Of a stretch of DNA of 48,085 bases, positions 8,064 through 17,650 are shown in pieces; positions within the stretch are counted from its first letter, which is position 1, and the number at the start of each line of letters is the position of its first letter. The stretch covers positions 1-48,085 of the forward strand of contig JBAYMJ010000010.1 in the NCBI GenBank assembly GCA_041663565.1. The letters run 5' to 3'. Source of the DNA: CAINOH01 sp041663565. Lineage in GTDB: Archaea > Micrarchaeota > Micrarchaeia > Norongarragalinales > CAINOH01. Made by a program: the position numbers and the translations under genes. Below the pieces are notes generated by a model. The model had not been told where the DNA came from and made no database searches. It worked only from the letters and a program-made list of their open reading frames with translations.

Positions 8064-8768
8064 TCAGATTGCGGCGCGCTTCTTCTGCCTTATTGCATAA
8101 TAGCCCAGGCCCAGCACAAGCACCAGCAGCGCGGATTCTATTGCAAGGTCAATGGTGCTTACCTGCTGGGGCGTGGGCAGGTCGTTGCTTACCGAGTGCA
8201 TCGACCGGGTTGCCATCGGCGCGGCTTCCTGCACGCCTGCGGTAAGCGCCTGCTGGCCTGAAAGGCAGGAATTCGGAGTGGCGTCGCAAGAATCAAGAAC
8301 TGCGGGCACGGGGTTGTTGAAGGCCGTGGCGTCATCCGCCGCGCCTGAACCGCCGTAAGCGGATTTTGTCGCGAAAGTGTCAGCCGCGCCAGTTGCGAGC
8401 AGCTCGTTCTGGGGCGCGAAAGTGCCTCCGAGGAAGAAAATGTTGAGCGTTGCGAATACCAGGCCGAGCATCGAAAGCCCGAGAACTATCCACACGCGCA
8501 TCGAAGGACGTTCGCTCGTGGTAATCTGCCTTCCCTTGAACGTGAGCGCGTAGTATTTCCACTTGCGTCCCTCGTCCATCTGCTCGATAAGATGCGCCTT
8601 CTCAAGCTGGTCGAGGTGCTCCTTTATTGTGGATGGCGAGAGGCTGACTTGCGTCGCAAGCTCCGCTCCGGTCATGCGCCTCTTGGAGAGCGACTTGAGT
8701 ATGTTCACGCGCGTGTCAGCTGCAAGTGCCTTGAAGGTCTCGCGGTCGAGGCGGATCTCGTCGTTCAT
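8064..8768 (-). CDS. ArsR-type HTH regulator tethered to the membrane
   Basis: 234 aa. Residues 1-75 form a winged helix (ETFKALAADTRVNILKSL, then TGAELATQVSLSPSTIKEHLDQLEKAHLIE), a typical ArsR-like fold. Two hydrophobic helices follow at about 90-115 and 205-225. Between them is a loop of roughly 90 residues rich in Ala, Gly, Thr and Asn with two cysteines (DSCDATPNSC). The topology puts the DNA-binding domain inside and the Cys-containing loop outside, suggesting direct signal transfer from the envelope. The ATG at 8768 is chosen because a TTTTTAA-type TATA box lies about 30 nt upstream. Confidence 0.85.
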   Translation of the reverse strand: MNDEIRLDRETFKALAADTRVNILKSLSKRRMTGAELATQVSLSPSTIKEHLDQLEKAHLIEQMDEGRKWKYYALTFKGRQITTSERPSMRVWIVLGLSMLGLVFATLNIFFLGGTFAPQNELLATGAADTFATKSAYGGSGAADDATAFNNPVPAVLDSCDATPNSCLSGQQALTAGVQEAAPMATRSMHSVSNDLPTPQQVSTIDLAIESALLVLVLGLGYYAIRQKKRAAI

Positions 8769-8883
8769 GAAAGTATATTGGCGTTTTTTTGGGTTTTTAA
8801 CCCTACGCAGATTGTTCGGCGGCTGCCACAGCCAGACAGCCGGCCGGCAACACCCCGCGTAAACCAAACTAGCCATTGCGCGC

Positions 8884-8892
8884 GTTTATATC
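8884..8892 (+). promoter_or_regulatory. TATA box for box C/D sRNA
   Basis: GTTTATATC, about 26 nt before the predicted RNA 5' end near 8911-8914. There is no start codon for a protein at that point, which supports a noncoding transcript. Confidence 0.55.
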
Positions 8893-8910
8893 TTTGAACG
8901 GGCAGAAAGT

Positions 8911-8978
8911 AGTTTGATGATGAAACTGTCCCAGTCTTAGCCTCACGGCGATGAAGAACGAGGTAGCTTCTGATACTT
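8911..8978 (+). ncRNA. Box C/D guide RNA predicted to target the 23S P-loop and PTC
   Basis: C box ATGATGA (8917-8923), a 12-nt guide (8924-8935), D'-like box CTTA (8936-8939), C'-like CGATGA (8949-8954), a second guide (8955-8969), D box CTGA (8970-8973), then a T-rich stretch. The C-to-D' spacer of 12 nt is the archaeal norm. The D' guide pairs with the 23S P-loop sequence around ACUGGGGCGGU over 11 positions (two G-U), and the fifth nucleotide before D' faces the G equivalent to E. coli G2251, a widely conserved 2'-O-methyl site. The D guide pairs with GCUACCUCG near position 2496. The rRNA sequences are from memory and are not in this window. Confidence 0.72.
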
Positions 8979-9043
8979 TTCCTTTCCGTTCACCGGAAAG
9001 AAGGCTGTTGTAATCTTAATATCCGGCCCGCATAGACTTTGCT

Positions 9044-11209
9044 ATGCAAAAAGTGCTTGATGCACAGGACGGCCAGACAGCAAGTGCCTTGGAATGGGCC
9101 AAGGCAAAAGCCATAGGGTTTGGCTACGAGTCGCTCAACCCGATGCAGACCCACGCAATAGCCTCCGGCCTGCTTAGTGGCGAGAACGTCCTAGTGAGCG
9201 CGCCAACTGCATCCGGAAAAACACTTCTCGCTCTTCTTTCGATTGCCAAGCACTTTGAAAGCGACGCGGCAAAGGACGGACGCAAGCTAGTTGTGTATGT
9301 TGTTCCGCTTCGCGCGCTTGCTTCCGAAAAGTACGATGAGTTCAAGACCACGTTCAAAAGCCAGAAAGTAGGAATCTCAACAGGGGACTACGACTCCGGC
9401 TCCTCGCACCTGCTCCAATACGACCTGCTGGTGATGACTTCCGAAAAGCTTGACTCTACGCTTCGCCACGACAAGGACTTCGCCGGAAAAATCGGGCTTG
9501 CTGTGATTGACGAAGTGCACCTGCTTGACGACGATTATCGCGGGGCCACTGTTGAAATCGTTCTGACCAAGCTTTTGATTGCGGAAAGCCGGCTGCTCTG
9601 CCTGTCCGCAACCGTTCCCAATTACAAGGAAATCGCAAAGTGGCTCTACTCCAAGCCAATCAAGAGCGACTACCGGCCCACCAAGCTTGAAATCGGGATT
9701 TGCGACAAGAAGTCTTTGGTATTCGAAGCCAACGAAGGCCAGCCCGAGGAAATCGACGAGAAATTCTACTTGGAAAACCTGTGCAGGAAAGCTGTTGTTG
9801 GCAGCGCGCAGGGCCTTGCAAAGAACGCCCAGGCAACCGGACAGGCGATTGTGTTCGTGGCAACCCGGCCCAGCACCGAGGCTGGCGCGGAGAACGTCTC
9901 GGTTGCAATAGCGCCGCACCTTACGGAAGAACAGAAAATCTCGCTTGACATTCTTGCAAAGAAGGTGCACGATGCGCTTCCCACTCCGACAACTCAGTGC
10001 GCGAGGCTTGCAAAGTGCATCCGCAACGGAACTGCATTCCACCACGCGGGAATACCGGACAAACAACGGAAATTAATCGAGGATGGTTTCAAGAAGGAAC
10101 GCACAATCAAAGTCATCGTAGCAACAACCACACTTGCAATGGGAGTGGATTACCCCGCGTCGTGGGTGATTGTGCGCGACCTCAAGAGGTTTTCCGGCAA
10201 CTTCTCCTCGTTCATCTCGGCTCTTGAAATCAGGCAGATGCTTGGAAGGGCAGGACGGCCGCGCTATGACAAGGTGGGCTACGGCGTTCTGGTATGCAAC
10301 AGTAACGACAAGCGCGAGGTTGCCGAGAAGTACATCTACGGGGACCTGGAGGACATCTACTCCAAGCTCTCGTCCGAACCCACCCTGCGCATCCACTGCC
10401 TTGCACTGATTGCATCGAAATACTGCAATGACTTCCACTCGCTGTTCGACTTTTTCTCCCGGACGTTCTTTGCCTGCCACTACGGTTCGACGCAGGCATT
10501 ATTGGAAAAAGTTGAAAACGTCGTTGCAGACTTGGAACGGATGGGTTTTGTGGCGAAGACAAAAAGCGACGCGCTCATCGCCTCGCCTCTGGGCAAGCGC
10601 ACAAGCGAGCTTTACTTGGATCCGCAGACCGCATATGATTACATCAAGTCGTTCAAGACGGTTGACCTGAACAACTCAATTGGCTTTATCTGCAACCTGT
10701 GCAACTCAACTGAGCTGCGGCCTTACCTTTCAGTCGGCCGTGCGGAAGAGCAGAAATTGTTTGACGATATGTATGCCGCGTCAGTCGAGCTTTACCCCGA
10801 ATGGGAGTTTGATACCGAGGCGCTGCAGAAGTACAAGACCGCACGCGCACTCAACGCCTGGGCAAACGAGTCCAACGAACAGCAGATGCTAACTGACTTC
10901 GACCTTGCGCCGGGAATACTCAACGCACGGGTGCGCATTGCTGACTGGCTGTGCTATTCTTACTCGGAGCTTGCAAAGATTGCCGGGTTCGAGGCAGTCT
11001 CAAGAAAGGCCCTTGTCTATCAGGAGCGCATCAAGGATGGAATAAAGGAAGAGCTCATTCCGATTTGCAGGGTGCGAGGAATCGGCCGGGTGCGCGGACG
11101 CAAGTTGTTCGAAGCGGGAATACGCACGCGCGAGGCCTACGAGGCAGCGCCGAAGGACCGCATCAAGCTGATCCTTGGCGGAAAGGCGATGAAGGAAATC
11201 GAAGGCTGA
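9044..11209 (+). CDS. hel308: Hel308-type ATP-dependent DNA helicase
   Basis: 721 aa, standard Hel308 length. Superfamily 2 (Ski2-like) motifs are complete: APTASGKT (53-60), DEVH (156-159), SAT (188-190), the ATTTLAMGVD region and QMLGRAGRP (398-406). The C-terminal part holds the ratchet domain and a helix-hairpin-helix (VRGIGRVRGRKLFEAGI). Hel308 is a 3'-5' helicase acting on stalled forks and recombination intermediates. A CTTAATATCC box lies about 26 nt before the ATG, so the mRNA is probably leaderless. A RecB/Cas4-like nuclease gene converges on it from downstream. Confidence 0.95.
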   Translation: MQKVLDAQDGQTASALEWAKAKAIGFGYESLNPMQTHAIASGLLSGENVLVSAPTASGKTLLALLSIAKHFESDAAKDGRKLVVYVVPLRALASEKYDEFKTTFKSQKVGISTGDYDSGSSHLLQYDLLVMTSEKLDSTLRHDKDFAGKIGLAVIDEVHLLDDDYRGATVEIVLTKLLIAESRLLCLSATVPNYKEIAKWLYSKPIKSDYRPTKLEIGICDKKSLVFEANEGQPEEIDEKFYLENLCRKAVVGSAQGLAKNAQATGQAIVFVATRPSTEAGAENVSVAIAPHLTEEQKISLDILAKKVHDALPTPTTQCARLAKCIRNGTAFHHAGIPDKQRKLIEDGFKKERTIKVIVATTTLAMGVDYPASWVIVRDLKRFSGNFSSFISALEIRQMLGRAGRPRYDKVGYGVLVCNSNDKREVAEKYIYGDLEDIYSKLSSEPTLRIHCLALIASKYCNDFHSLFDFFSRTFFACHYGSTQALLEKVENVVADLERMGFVAKTKSDALIASPLGKRTSELYLDPQTAYDYIKSFKTVDLNNSIGFICNLCNSTELRPYLSVGRAEEQKLFDDMYAASVELYPEWEFDTEALQKYKTARALNAWANESNEQQMLTDFDLAPGILNARVRIADWLCYSYSELAKIAGFEAVSRKALVYQERIKDGIKEELIPICRVRGIGRVRGRKLFEAGIRTREAYEAAPKDRIKLILGGKAMKEIEG

Positions 11210-11250
11210 ATTTGCAAAAAGTAGTGCCTAACTTGCGCCAAACCGCCCGG

Positions 11251-12456
11251 CTAAACGCCCTTGCCAACTCGCACTGTCGTAGTCTCGCTGACTTTCTTGA
11301 ACTCCTCAATCTTTTCAGCTAGCTTTCCTGAGATTTTTCCCTCGTCAAGCGCGCTTGCAAGCAAGTCGTTTGAGATTGCGGAAACCTCAACCCAGACCCC
11401 GTTGTCTTTCAGGATTTTTTCCAGCTTGCGGTAGTCAGAAAGGTCGCCTGAGCGGGTTGGGAAGCCGGTGCGTAGGTCGGTGCGCACCAGTAGCTTGTGG
11501 TTCTTTCCCTGGATTACGGTGATGCCTTCGGCCTTTGCGAACTTGACTACAGCTGCGCGGGCCAAGTCTATCTTGTCCGCAATTTCCTTTTCCTCTGCCT
11601 TGAGCTTGGCATACTCCTCGACCAAGCTGACTCCGGGAATCTTCTCGTATTCGTTTGACAGCGACATCTGAACTGAAAGCACGTGCTTCCACTCCGGGCA
11701 TAGTTCACGGTACTCGCAGTAGTCGCAGAGGTTGCTTCTCTTGGCAGGAAAACGGCCCTTTTCTTTCGCGGTTTCGACGGTGTCAATAAGGGCAATCGTA
11801 TCCTTCCGAAGATTGTCAAGCTGCTTTTTCGAACGTTCCGAACGGATTTCCTTGTTGAAGTTCAGGTAGTGCCAAATCAGGTTCACCTGCCTGACATCCG
11901 ACCATGCCTGCTCTATCCCAATCTGGTAGAGCGCAAGCTGCCTGTCCGAGTCGGCTTCCTGCTGGGTCTTGAGGTGGTTTCCGGTCTTGTAGTCGTGGAT
12001 TTCGTAGGTCGAGCCGTCCATCGAGAGCCGGTCGATGTAGCCCTGCATCTTGTACTCGTCGGATTCGTCCGAAAGCCTTACCACGATGCGGGACTCCAGG
12101 CCGATTGTCCTAGTCTGGTTGAACGGCTTGTACTCTTTGTAGTAGTCCTCGATGCACTTCTTGCCGGTTGCGTAGAAGTGCTTCTCCTCAAGGCCTTCCT
12201 TGGCAATCAGGATTTCCTCGTTCCATCCTTGGGTCCAGATTTTCTTGTAATAATCAAGCAATTCTCCAAGGCCGTCTTCCTTGGAGTAGCGCAGGTCCTT
12301 GTACAGCTTCTCAAGGGTCTCGTGCACGCGCTTTCCGGTGAACTGCTCCGCGGTTTCCTTGCCTTCAGGAGGCTTGACTCTTGACACGTACTTGAAGTCG
12401 AAGTGCAGCGGGCAGTTCTCGTAGCAGGAAAGCCGCGAGTGCGAGTAGATTTGCAT
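11251..12456 (-). CDS. PD-(D/E)XK nuclease, RecB/Cas4-like, probably iron-sulfur binding
   Basis: 401 aa. The start YSHSRLSCYENCPLHFDFKYV is the usual opening of RecB/AddB/Cas4-type nucleases, with the first cysteine. The core IDRLSMDGSTYEIHDYKTGN supplies the Asp and DYKTG motif (D...E/D-x-K) of the metal site, and SNLCDYCEYRELCPEW supplies three more cysteines, together forming the 4-Cys pattern of the [4Fe-4S] variety. The last ~130 residues have no obvious family. These are exonuclease or end-processing enzymes in recombination or repair. No CRISPR array or cas gene is near, so a Cas4 adaptation role is unlikely. Confidence 0.87.
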   Translation of the reverse strand: MQIYSHSRLSCYENCPLHFDFKYVSRVKPPEGKETAEQFTGKRVHETLEKLYKDLRYSKEDGLGELLDYYKKIWTQGWNEEILIAKEGLEEKHFYATGKKCIEDYYKEYKPFNQTRTIGLESRIVVRLSDESDEYKMQGYIDRLSMDGSTYEIHDYKTGNHLKTQQEADSDRQLALYQIGIEQAWSDVRQVNLIWHYLNFNKEIRSERSKKQLDNLRKDTIALIDTVETAKEKGRFPAKRSNLCDYCEYRELCPEWKHVLSVQMSLSNEYEKIPGVSLVEEYAKLKAEEKEIADKIDLARAAVVKFAKAEGITVIQGKNHKLLVRTDLRTGFPTRSGDLSDYRKLEKILKDNGVWVEVSAISNDLLASALDEGKISGKLAEKIEEFKKVSETTTVRVGKGV

Positions 12457-12555
12457 GAAAAGGTAGGGACTGTTGAAGGATAAAAAGAAGGAAGTGACCG
12501 CGTTTCCGTTGCACTAGGCGTATGTAGCTCCCCTGCTCCCCCTTTCCTGACGGCC

Positions 12556-13728
12556 TTAATCCAGATAGCAGACTGCAAGCGGCGGGAAGCCGTTGAACCC
12601 GTTGCACGAACAGGTTATGGTGTACGCGCCCGCAGTCAAAAGGTAGACCTTGTCGCCTTCGGCGATGTCTTCGGGAAGCGATGACTTCTTGTACATCACG
12701 TCGGTGCTGTCGCAAGTAGGCCCAGCCAGGGTCATCTTGACCAGCTTTCCGGGCTTCTCGCAGTAAATCGGGTACTTGATGGCCTCCTCAAGGGTCTCAA
12801 TCAGCCCCCCAAAAAGGCCTACGTCCAGATAGCACCACTTGCGGTGGGCCTTGCGGGAGACGAGCACGACTTCGGAAACTATGACTCCCGCATCTGCAAC
12901 AAGGGACCTGCCGGGCTCGGTGAAGAGTTCGGGAAGACCAGCAGGGAAGTGCCTGTGAAGCGACTCGAATATCGCCTGGGAATATGACTCAATCGGCGGC
13001 GTCGCTACAAGATAGCTCGCAGGAAGCCCTCCTCCGAGGTTTATCATCTTCAGCTCGATGCCCTTTGCCTTGGCATCTGCAAAAATCTGTGCGCACTGCT
13101 CAAGCGGGTAGTCCCACTGGGTCGGGTCGCGCTGCTGGGAGCCCACGTGGAAGGAGACGCCATAAGGGACCAGCCCCTGTTCGTCCGCCTCGTCGATGAG
13201 CTCCATTATGTGCTCCTTTTTGGTGCCGAACTTCTTTGAAAGCGGCCAGTCCGCGCCCCGGTTGCTCACAAGGAGCCGGAAGAAGACATTGGAGCCCGGA
13301 GCGTTCTCGCCAAGCTTGCGGACGTCCGACTCGCAGTCGGTTGCAAAGAGCCGGATGCCCTTGTCATAAGCGTAACGTATGTCCTCTGCCTTCTTGATGG
13401 TGTTGCCGTAGCTCATCCGCTCCGCAGCAATGCCCAGGCCAAGGAGCAGGTCGAGCTCCTGGCGCGAGGCTATGTCGAAGTGCGAGCCCTTGGCTGCAAG
13501 CTCGGAGAGCACGCGCTGGTCGGGGTTTGCCTTCACAGCATAATAGACTTTGACTTGGGGAAAGTTTTTTGCCAGCTCGTCGTATTTTCCCTTAATCCTC
13601 TCAAGGTCCAGAACTAGGAACGGTGTCTGCTTGTCCTTTGAGAATTCCTTTATCTGCTTGAACTTTTCCTTTGATATATGCCCGTACAATGAGAACGGGC
13701 GAGTCAGGCCATTAGACCCATTACCCAT
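12556..13728 (-). CDS. Fold-III PLP decarboxylase, ornithine decarboxylase-like
   Basis: 390 aa. YYAVKANPD gives the PLP-binding lysine (K66), FDIASRQELDLLL, GVSFHVGSQQRD, NLGGGLPASY and EPGRSLVADAG cover the rest of the alanine-racemase-like barrel, and GPTCDSTDVMY gives the C-terminal catalytic cysteine region. The CDS/CDG motif favours ornithine (or lysine/ornithine) decarboxylase over diaminopimelate decarboxylase. The product would be putrescine or cadaverine for polyamine synthesis. GGAGTGGTG precedes the ATG, and an ATAAAT box lies at about 13770. Substrate specificity cannot be proven by reading. Confidence 0.88.
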   Translation of the reverse strand: MGNGSNGLTRPFSLYGHISKEKFKQIKEFSKDKQTPFLVLDLERIKGKYDELAKNFPQVKVYYAVKANPDQRVLSELAAKGSHFDIASRQELDLLLGLGIAAERMSYGNTIKKAEDIRYAYDKGIRLFATDCESDVRKLGENAPGSNVFFRLLVSNRGADWPLSKKFGTKKEHIMELIDEADEQGLVPYGVSFHVGSQQRDPTQWDYPLEQCAQIFADAKAKGIELKMINLGGGLPASYLVATPPIESYSQAIFESLHRHFPAGLPELFTEPGRSLVADAGVIVSEVVLVSRKAHRKWCYLDVGLFGGLIETLEEAIKYPIYCEKPGKLVKMTLAGPTCDSTDVMYKKSSLPEDIAEGDKVYLLTAGAYTITCSCNGFNGFPPLAVCYLD

Positions 13729-13870
13729 CTAACACCACTCCGAAGGCGACATGCCCCTAAGAAAAAAACTGATTTATTTTTTCGGTAAGAACGTGCTTTT
13801 TTAGGTTTGCATTGGGGGCTTGCCAAGACCCAAGAATAAAAGGTTATTCCCGCGGGTCGGAAGGAAAAGA

Positions 13871-13943
13871 TGGGGGATCCCAGATTTGAACTGGGGTCTC
13901 CAGCTCCCAAAGCTGGAAGGATGCCAGGCTACCCCAATCCCCC
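13871..13943 (-). tRNA. tRNA-Pro (anticodon TGG)
   Basis: Folds as a 73-nt cloverleaf: acceptor GGGGGAT/ATCCCCC, anticodon stem CCAGC/GCTGG around the loop TTTGGGA (anticodon TGG), T arm with TTCAAAT loop, discriminator A. No CCA is encoded and no intron is present. Confidence 0.95.
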
Positions 13944-14141
13944 ATAGAAGAGCTGCGGAAGAAATGTTGAAGCTCCGTTGATTGGGCAGCCAGAAGGATT
14001 TTATGCAGCCCGCAAGTTTTATGGCTTTTGAAGGCCCCGGCAGCTCCGGCAAGGCCCTTTTTGCCTCCGGATTCAGCTTTAAATTCCTTGCCGGCTTAAT
14101 TGTGTAAAAACCCACGATACCGCGTTCCAGAGTGCAGTGCA

Positions 14142-17100
14142 ATGTTCATCAAAAACCTCGTGCTCAAGAACTTCAAGTCCTTCCGCAGCAACACCATCCG
14201 GTTCGAGAAGGGCTTCAACGCCATAGTGGGACCCAACGGCTCCGGAAAGAGCAACGTCATCGACGCGGTGCAGTTCGTGTTCGGCGAGAACCGCGTCCGC
14301 GCCCTGCGGGCCAAGAAAATCGGGGACCTCATTTTCACGAACGCAAAAATCGGCGAAGTCGAGCTCGAGCTGATGGACGACACTGGCAACGTGGTCCACA
14401 AGGTCTCGCGTGCAATACGCAACGACGGCAAGACCAAGTACCGGCTCGACGGCAAGACGACGAAGAAGTACGTAATCGAGGACTTCCTTGCTGCAAACCA
14501 CATGTCAAGCCACAACATCATCCAGCAAGGGCAAGTCCAGCAGATTGTGGAGATGTCCTCCAAGGACAGGCGCGGCCTGATTGACGCGATTGCAAACGTG
14601 GCGGAATACGAGGACAAGAAGCGCGAGGCCATCTCGAAGCTCGAGTCCGTGCAGCAGAAGCTGCGAGAGGCGGCGTCCATACTTGCCGAGCGCGAGGGCT
14701 ACATGAACCAGCTCAAGCAGGAGAAGGACGAGGCCGAGATGTACGTGCGGCTCAAAAAGGAGCTCGAGTCGGTGAAGGCCACGCTTTTGAGCCTGGCTGC
14801 AAAGGAGCTTCAGGCCGACTTTGACGCGGTTGTGACCGCGATGCTCGACTCCACCGGCAAGATGGAGAACATAGCCGGCGAGATAATGCAGCTCGAGCAG
14901 AAAATCTCACAGGCGAACGAAGGCAAGCAGAAGATTGACGAGGAAATCCTCAAGAGGAGCGAGGGAAAGCAGGTCGAGCTGCAGAAGCGCATCGACGAGC
15001 TGAACAACAACATAGTCATCTCCAAGGCGCTAATCAAGGAAAAGAACGAGCTGCTCAACAAGTCGGACGAGAAGAAGCGCGCAATCGAGCTTGACGCGAT
15101 GAAGGCAGCTGACGAGGTCAAGGGGTTCGCCTCGCAGATTACGCAGCTTGACGACGACCACAAGTCCATGAAGAAGCTGTACGAAGACGAGAAGGGAGTG
15201 TACGACAAGGCGCTTTCGGACAGCAACTCGTTCTCCAACCAGTTCTACAACGCAAAGAAGGCCATGGACGACGCGCAGAACGAGATGCTTTCCACCAAGG
15301 AGAAGCTCAACCTGATACAGGCCGAGGCGTCGATGATACGCGAGAAGCAGAAGCTCAAGATGGACGAGCTCGAACGCCTGCGGCAGGGCAAGTTCGACGA
15401 CTTCACCGAGAAGAAAAAGAACCTCCACGAGGCATCCAAGGGGTACCAGCGCGACATCGCGGCCTTGGAGGGAGAGTTGAATTCCATATTCAAGCAGGAG
15501 AAGGAGCTCAACGAGCGCATCCCGACTCTTGACGCGCTCATCCTGGACACCAAGGAGAGGATGATTGAGCTTTCGGGCCAGATGCGCAACGTGCGCGAGG
15601 TCGGCGAGAGCACGTCAATCAACGCGGTCCTTGCAATGAGGCAGAAGGAACCCGGAATCTTCGGAACAGTTGACCAGCTCTGCAAGTACGAAAGCGAGTT
15701 CGCGGTGCCCATCCAGGTAGCGTTCGGCAACAGGATGAACTACGTGGTTGTGGAGAACTCCGGGATTGCAACTATGGCAATAGAGTATTTGCGCCGCGAA
15801 AAACTGGGAAGGGTGTCGTTCATCCCGCTTGACAAGATTCACGCCTCGCCAATCACCGGCTCTGACCGCGAGCTTGCAAAGCACAAGGCAAGCCAGGGGT
15901 TCCTCATCGAGAAGCTCGACTTCGACCCGCAATTGAAGCGCGCTTTCGAGTACGTGTGCGGTAACACGATTGTGACTGACAGCATACGCGACTCCAAGGA
16001 ACTCGTCGGCAAAATCCGCTTCGTTACAATGGACGGCGACCTGGGGGAGTCCTCGGGTCTTCTTTCCGGAGGCGGCAAGGTGGCCGCCAAGGTCAACCTC
16101 ATCAAGGTCCAGGGCGAGTACGACGAGTTCTCCAAGAGGAACGTCGAGGCCAAGTCCGAAAAGGAGGACGCAATCCGCAGCCTGCAGGCGATACAGCTCC
16201 AGATGCACGAGCTGCGCAGGAAGAAGGCCGAGCTTGAGCTCAAGCAGAAGGCAATCGGGATGGAGCTTGACGACTACGAGCGCCGCGAACAGGAGCAGGA
16301 CGAGAAGACATCCAACCTCAAGGCGGCAGTCAAGGGGTTCGAGGCCGAGATACGCAAGGCCGACGAGGACGCCGCTGCAAAGGACGAGGAACGGTCACAG
16401 CTGATTCGCAGGCTTTCCGAGCTCAACATGGTGCTTCTGGAGAACAAGCAGAAAGTGGACGTCGAGAAGGAGAAGAACTTCGGGCTCATACTCAAGGAAA
16501 AAGAGCGCAAGATTTCCGACCTCAAGATTACGCTTTCAGACATCTCAAACCGCCTGACTTCGCTTGAGTCGCAGCGCACGGTCTACGAGAAGCAGCACAA
16601 GGACTACCGGAAGCAGCTCGACGAGCTTGCACAGGACAGCCAGGCCGCAAAGCGCGCAATAGACGATGCCGACAAGCTGCTCAAGATTTCCCGCGAGGAA
16701 GTGGAGAAGAGGATTGCCGAACAGCGCGAGATTGCGGGCGCCCTGAAGGGGCTTTACGACAAGCGCGACGAGCTTGACAAGGAAGTGCAGACGCTTGGCA
16801 ACAAGAAGGGCAGGTTCGAGTTGGACCGGGAAAAGATCCAGCTCGGGGTGCACGACAAGGAGCTCAAGCGCGGGACGCTTGAAGTCAAGCTCTCGGCAGT
16901 GCAGGCCGACCTTGCAGCGTTCGGCGATGCGGCGATAATCGAGGGCGCGAAGAAGGAGGACCTGGAGGCAAAGAAACAGGAGCTCGACCCGCAGGTCCAC
17001 ACGCTTTCCAGCCGCGTCAACATGCTTGCAATCGACGCGTTCTCAAAGCGACTTGCCGAGTTCGAGGAGCAGAAGGCCAACGTGGCGCAGCTTTCCAAGG

Positions 17101-17627
17101 AGAAGGAATCGGTCTACATGCTGATTACCGAGATTGAGGGCCGCAAGGTAGCCACGTTCATGAACGCGTTCAACTTCGTCAACGACAACTTCTTCAAGCT
17201 CTTCTCGCAGATTTTCAAGGGAAACGGCAGGCTCATACTCGAGAACGCCGACAACCCGTTCGAAGGCGGGCTTACCATCGAGGTTGCGCTTGACAACAAG
17301 GAAGTCAAGTACCTCGAGCTTATGAGCGGCGGCGAGAAGTCGCTTGTTGCGCTCATATTCCTCTTCGCCCTGCAGGCGTACAACCCGTCGAGCGTGTACA
17401 TACTTGACGAGGCTGACTCCGCGCTTGACCAGGAGAACAGCCGCAAGCTCGCCCTGCTTGTAAGCGAGCTTTCCAAGAAGTCCCAGTTCCTGCTCATCTC
17501 CCACAACCAGGCGGTTTACAAGAACTCGCAGTGCCTGGTGGGAATCACCATGACAAAAGAAGGCAGCAAGGTCGTCGAGGTCAAGCTGCACGAGAAGGAA
17601 GAACAGGGCGGCATCACGGTGGCCTGA
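14142..17627 (+). CDS. smc: Chromosome segregation ATPase SMC
   Basis: 1161 aa. Head halves and coiled-coil arms are clear: Walker A GPNGSGKS (30-37), two long coiled-coil regions rich in Lys, Glu, Gln and Leu, a hinge at about 504-655 (starting GIFGTVDQL), the ABC signature MSGGEKS near 1060-1066 and Walker B VYILDEADSALD near 1085-1096. SMC dimers compact and segregate chromosomes with the kleisin ScpA, encoded about 2 kb downstream on the other strand. The ATG at 14142 fits the family start MFIKNLVLKNFKSF; the 14-codon extension upstream is not used. A TTTAAA box lies at 14080-14086. Confidence 0.97.
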   Translation: MFIKNLVLKNFKSFRSNTIRFEKGFNAIVGPNGSGKSNVIDAVQFVFGENRVRALRAKKIGDLIFTNAKIGEVELELMDDTGNVVHKVSRAIRNDGKTKYRLDGKTTKKYVIEDFLAANHMSSHNIIQQGQVQQIVEMSSKDRRGLIDAIANVAEYEDKKREAISKLESVQQKLREAASILAEREGYMNQLKQEKDEAEMYVRLKKELESVKATLLSLAAKELQADFDAVVTAMLDSTGKMENIAGEIMQLEQKISQANEGKQKIDEEILKRSEGKQVELQKRIDELNNNIVISKALIKEKNELLNKSDEKKRAIELDAMKAADEVKGFASQITQLDDDHKSMKKLYEDEKGVYDKALSDSNSFSNQFYNAKKAMDDAQNEMLSTKEKLNLIQAEASMIREKQKLKMDELERLRQGKFDDFTEKKKNLHEASKGYQRDIAALEGELNSIFKQEKELNERIPTLDALILDTKERMIELSGQMRNVREVGESTSINAVLAMRQKEPGIFGTVDQLCKYESEFAVPIQVAFGNRMNYVVVENSGIATMAIEYLRREKLGRVSFIPLDKIHASPITGSDRELAKHKASQGFLIEKLDFDPQLKRAFEYVCGNTIVTDSIRDSKELVGKIRFVTMDGDLGESSGLLSGGGKVAAKVNLIKVQGEYDEFSKRNVEAKSEKEDAIRSLQAIQLQMHELRRKKAELELKQKAIGMELDDYERREQEQDEKTSNLKAAVKGFEAEIRKADEDAAAKDEERSQLIRRLSELNMVLLENKQKVDVEKEKNFGLILKEKERKISDLKITLSDISNRLTSLESQRTVYEKQHKDYRKQLDELAQDSQAAKRAIDDADKLLKISREEVEKRIAEQREIAGALKGLYDKRDELDKEVQTLGNKKGRFELDREKIQLGVHDKELKRGTLEVKLSAVQADLAAFGDAAIIEGAKKEDLEAKKQELDPQVHTLSSRVNMLAIDAFSKRLAEFEEQKANVAQLSKEKESVYMLITEIEGRKVATFMNAFNFVNDNFFKLFSQIFKGNGRLILENADNPFEGGLTIEVALDNKEVKYLELMSGGEKSLVALIFLFALQAYNPSSVYILDEADSALDQENSRKLALLVSELSKKSQFLLISHNQAVYKNSQCLVGITMTKEGSKVVEVKLHEKEEQGGITVA

Positions 17628-17650
17628 GGTTGGAACGGACGCGCCGGCCT

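Noticed and set aside
11251..12456. Cas4 of a CRISPR-Cas system
   Set aside because: No CRISPR repeats or other cas genes anywhere in the window; the protein is larger than Cas4 and lies beside Hel308.
14021..14107. 28-codon ORF upstream of smc
   Set aside because: Could be a leader peptide given a TTTTATG box before it, but nothing else supports translation.
14810..17591. Several long minus-strand ORFs inside smc
   Set aside because: Ser/Leu-rich antisense frames produced by the Lys/Glu-rich coiled-coil codons of smc; no start signals.
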